Translations under genes and position numbers: made by a program | Part shown: piece by piece, positions 62,001 through 64,000 of the stretch | Numbering within the stretch: position 1 is the first letter of the stretch | Layout: each line of letters starts with the position of its first letter | NCBI GenBank assembly: GCA_963643465.1 | Contig: CAVIJT010000002.1 | Span: forward strand, 254,640-318,639 | Reading direction: 5' to 3' | Source of the DNA: CAG-411 sp963643465 | GTDB lineage: Bacteria > Bacillota > Clostridia > Lachnospirales > Lachnospiraceae | DNA length: 64,000 nucleotides | The notes under the pieces: generated by a model | The model's database searches: none | What the model was told of the DNA's origin: nothing | The model's input: only the letters and a program-made list of their open reading frames with translations

Positions 62001-62616
62001 ACATCGATTGCTGCACTGTATTAACAAAAGGAGCATACTTGTCAGGATATGTTCTATAATCTTCTTCTGTAATAATATAGTGACCCGAATGTTCTATGCT
62101 ACCATGTAGTTTCACAAGCCTAGGTCTAATACTACCCGGAAGGTCATCCTGAGAATATACAATTTTATAACTTTGCTTTGTTTTTATTTGTTCTATTGCC
62201 CTTTCAAGAAGTGTATCATAATTGGTTGTAAAAACATCATTCCAATTCAACTCTAAAATACTTTTATGTAATTCACCTGGCACAAATAATTTGTCAGCAA
62301 TTTTTCTTTCTATTAATGAATTTAATGCCTGTCTATCAAAAGTCACTTCATATTTTTGAGCTAATGTTAAAACATTGTTTCCATAGCACTCCCTGCTTTT
62401 TCGTTCTATGTTGTCTTTTTCAAATGGATATATTTCCTCAAACATTACCTCTGCAAGCTGCGACCAATCTGGTGGAGTATTCTTCTTTCCACTGAGTGAA
62501 TCAGCATTTTTAGAAAAACCAGCTCCTATCATCAGGGAAGCTGCACCATATATATTGGGTTCCCCCAAACGTTTTCCTATTTCATCAATGTATGAATATA
62601 CAATTTTATCGTCCAT
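59086..62616 (-). CDS. SIR2-domain defence-type protein, 1176 residues
   Basis: The N-terminal SIR2-like domain (~20-290) shows the NAD loop GAGFSKN (31-37), FTTNYDTLLERA (129-140), catalytic KLHGSIEH (169-176, H171) and GFSGSDPNFLNW (214-225). The remaining ~880 residues are predicted mostly helical with no recognised domain, matching the layout of defence-associated sirtuins such as DSR1/DSR2, where SIR2 depletes NAD when phage is sensed. It is AT-rich compared with the core operon. GGAGGGG precedes the start. A membrane protein gene lies 117 bases upstream on the same strand. Confidence 0.85.
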   Translation of the reverse strand: MDDKIVYSYIDEIGKRLGEPNIYGAASLMIGAGFSKNADSLSGKKNTPPDWSQLAEVMFEEIYPFEKDNIERKSRECYGNNVLTLAQKYEVTFDRQALNSLIERKIADKLFVPGELHKSILELNWNDVFTTNYDTLLERAIEQIKTKQSYKIVYSQDDLPGSIRPRLVKLHGSIEHSGHYIITEEDYRTYPDKYAPFVNTVQQSMLETKLCLIGFSGSDPNFLNWLGWLRDNMGENCPTIYLCGVFDDIGTAERKMLEKRKITIVDLSVLVDENVENVHYAAIKRFIELLKENNNKKNEHILCEKPYANIDIWDNNSKVKIEEYKKAIEPVVTSLVESLEEYVCLPKEESKDIGSYIERQLQYIVKVDYFEEKCKLINAFCGILKVCNCPLYDNMAVQLEKIISDVRNRAISKINIYIYLLQMYRIDGKFDEYEKVNKYINIDSFESPRDKNEYWIEYAKFSLCKMDIKAVFKCIDKIDISYNDEYTLKKASLLNQIGRKEEAKEIVTSYIAFLSQQKYSENKNASLIGYANLVARATWSFYHEPDLFSDSLYEYNKYNTRKIVVESKESIIETFVENNRPENKRISAFNPNSYTVSYTMGSNNESKKRDASFYYLLLQDQLCIGIYRDHRTSTEVAVRMLESTSISPLWRWYQILRINDKKVYNSYFTRERIYNTDKVYVELFFDEVMEVLSDTILREKSIKYYFADCKHLIDIASRMTIVLDVQRIMDLISILVQLDEMHIDEYEKRAIIDNSLRCICYSFNAEILNGCMDYIINDKLISYRFASCFDEIDCMQMDCLTQDDKERVFKSIISQLESEDETIRNAAVVKYKLLKQQIYESEYKEEVLDKLYLHIDEFGFPKNKTYLPTAWRMEEKDFIGKIKKYLLNSIFLKSYDSGVISDNDVTDEQIFAYVTILYQTLGDVQYEECELSKIICNLRAYLINESNIVKDKFDIFGRVSQAIERLDRITKIVLLICLYAHKNNKLSDVLLNEIRGYLDAAEEIELDVEYIKTILYEKDMSRIFNKFERMIVSGDEKRISSAFLMLYAAKNIAIDNQKEVIHHLILEFIQRIPYFEIHVGKRILLELYNIIKSDEFLQNENKDIVVKMFADSYEVYLNASIEHRKDALDGMYNISKLAKAYYDFLKGNNVEEGDMFRELIDKFKVNKLNEVKSIWG

Positions 62617-62733
62617 AAAATTCCCCTCCAGTACTCAACCAATAGCAATCTCTTTCTTCTCAACAACTCAAACTCTAGCCTCAAATTTCTTATTCTTCTC
62701 TCCGCCCCAACTATTCTTATAATTCGTTTACAT

Positions 62734-63492
62734 TTAACCTATTTTGTTAACATCCCAATAATCACCTACATATTCCTTTGTATTTGGAATGTCCAACCAC
62801 GCAGAATAGAAATGCGGATTGCCTTTAAAATCATCACACGAAAATTTCCATATCAGCCTAACATTCTCCCATGGTTCCGTCTGAGCATTTCCTGTGATAT
62901 TACCACGCATATCCGGAGTGAAAATTTCAAGATTTTGTATTTCAGCACTAGCCAAAGATTGAAACCTAATCTTCCACCTCTTAATCGAAAGTATCTCCTC
63001 TTCATTTTTATATACATCAAAAGAAATAATTCTAAAACTAGAAATCATCATCTCTGAAATATTTTTAATCTCAATATGAATTTTACTATACCAACCACTA
63101 TATCCAGTTATTTTTATTTCGAATTTAGGGGCAATTGCTTTACTTGCTCCCAGCTCTTCTGCATATTGTTTCTCAACAACTGCCAACTCTCTTTTGGCTA
63201 TATTTAATTGCAACTCATTAATTTCATCCGCTTTTTGCTGGCTTCTATAAGTTTGAACCACAGCTATTATACCCAGAATTATTGTCGCAGTTAATGATAG
63301 CAGTTGGGCATAATAATCCAAAATATCACTTTTTGATAATTCCACATCAAAAAAACTAATCGGTGGTGAACACTCATAAACTATATCAATAATGAATGGT
63401 AGCAATACAAGAACTGAAATCAAACAAACCAATGCTATAATTATTAAAATAATCCTGACGTACTTTACTACTCTTCTTTGGGTATCCTGCAT
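62734..63492 (-). CDS. two-TM membrane protein upstream of the SIR2 gene
   Basis: A 252-residue protein without a recognised family. TM helices at ~12-35 (IILIIIALVCLISVLVLLPF) and ~63-82 (LLSLTATIILGIIAVVQTY) are followed by a charged coiled coil (NELQLNIAKRELAVVEKQYA) and a C-terminal beta-sandwich-like domain (~125-252). AAAGGA precedes the ATG. It is the only plausible partner of the SIR2 protein. It may sense infection at the membrane, but this is inferred only from position and layout. Confidence 0.6.
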   Translation of the reverse strand: MQDTQRRVVKYVRIILIIIALVCLISVLVLLPFIIDIVYECSPPISFFDVELSKSDILDYYAQLLSLTATIILGIIAVVQTYRSQQKADEINELQLNIAKRELAVVEKQYAEELGASKAIAPKFEIKITGYSGWYSKIHIEIKNISEMMISSFRIISFDVYKNEEEILSIKRWKIRFQSLASAEIQNLEIFTPDMRGNITGNAQTEPWENVRLIWKFSCDDFKGNPHFYSAWLDIPNTKEYVGDYWDVNKIG

Positions 63493-63517
63493 CTATCTTT
63501 TGTTCCTTTCAAAACGA

Positions 63518-63957
63518 TCATTCTTCCTCATCAACATTCACAAATCTATATTTTCCTTTGCCTTTTCCCTTCACAGCACGAACTACATTCATTTCTCGCA
63601 ATTTTGACATAATTTCTCCTGCTGTCGACGGTGCACAATCCAAAATTTTAGATACATCACTAGCACCAAAAATTTGATTTGTGTCAATAGATCCATAAAC
63701 TTGTATTATATTTTTCTTTGTTGGCTCTTTATATTCTTTCTCATCAATCGCCGACTTTACAAAAGTAACCACCGCTTTTTCCATTCCATTTTCAACTTTT
63801 GTGTTCCTGATTATTGTCTGCAAAATAAATGCATTACTATAATATTCTGGTATACACATTCCGGCACTTTCTAACTCGTTACACATGCAATCAACGCCTT
63901 CACCATATTCTTTTACAAAGTTATATGCCTTTTAAAACTCTGCAATGTAGGATTACA
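63518..63957 (-). pseudogene. C-terminal remnant of a Schlafen/AlbA_2-type ATP-binding protein
   Basis: The 122-codon frame contains a winged-helix tail (DVSKILDCAPSTAGEIMSKL). Upstream, other frames give CNPT, then SYIAEF, a TAA at 63932-63934, and KAYNFVKEYGEGVD, matching the family stretch RNPxIAEFLKAYNFVKEYGEGVD. This pattern needs two frameshifts and a stop, and beyond it the sequence is stop-rich. So the N-terminal ATPase half is gone. It lies 25 bases upstream of the TM gene of the SIR2 unit. Confidence 0.6.
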
Positions 63958-64000
63958 ATACATATGTTACAACTAAATAATTAAAAAGCGAGGATATGCT

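Noticed and set aside
1..64000. CRISPR array, rRNA or tRNA genes
   Set aside because: No regularly spaced repeats, no rRNA-like blocks and no tRNA cloverleaf were seen on reading both strands.

Overview
The window reads as a low-GC Gram-positive anaerobe of the class Clostridia, most likely a Lachnospiraceae-type gut bacterium. The grounds are: an oxygen-protecting flavodiiron protein and flavodoxin with no respiratory genes; a Firmicutes-type priA-def-fmt-rsmB-rlmN-prpC-prkC-rsgA-rpe cluster; a MurE with the DNPR signature of meso-diaminopimelate cell walls; a BspA-like surface protein; and AT-rich intergenic DNA with strong AGGAGG-type ribosome sites. No rRNA, tRNA or CRISPR array was seen. 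Most genes are on the minus strand.

Layout. 1-7.3 kb: the end of a BspA-like surface protein, then a redox/iron block (flavodiiron protein with a thiamine-binding protein; DUF3793 protein with flavodoxin behind a strong promoter/operator), ychF, a chemoreceptor and a small XRE regulator. 7.3-24.3 kb: one compact 14-gene housekeeping run on the minus strand, argS-dapF-murE-murF-priA-def-fmt-yugP-rsmB-rlmN-prpC-prkC-rsgA-rpe, joining wall precursor synthesis, translation start and finish, rRNA methylation and PASTA-kinase signalling. 24.5-33.3 kb: an arylsulfotransferase-like protein lacking its expected histidines, a membrane glycerophosphodiesterase, small membrane and cytosolic proteins, an antiporter, and a WYL-regulator/YjbR/GyrI-like operon. 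33.3-40.7 kb: aldo-keto reductase, DUF1893 protein, a Fic remnant, a polyvalent-protein-like domain, a methyltransferase, a HAD phosphatase, secreted proteins, and a two-TM macro-domain protein resembling a Thoeris effector.

40.8-46.3 kb carries a complete five-gene cassette matching the uncharacterised STM4011-STM4015 families (two radical SAM enzymes, a sulfatase-like hydrolase, an ATP-grasp enzyme, a leucine-rich-repeat protein). Its STM4011 member is fused to a HAD phosphatase. This is the best candidate for an undescribed system.

46.5-64 kb is accessory DNA in flux: a nucleotidyltransferase broken by one in-frame stop, a NERD nuclease, a SMEK-domain protein, an array of GNAT and Nudix enzymes with a nucleoside phosphorylase, a leader-peptide/terminator attenuator, a nitroreductase/HxlR pair, and several wrecked genes (permease, helicase, PIN toxin, antitoxin, Schlafen-like ATPase). 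It ends with a large SIR2-domain protein plus a membrane partner, a probable NAD-depleting anti-phage module.

A dispersed element beginning TTTTTTTGTAGCAAAAG sits directly after the intrinsic terminators of several minus-strand genes and links otherwise unrelated parts of the window.
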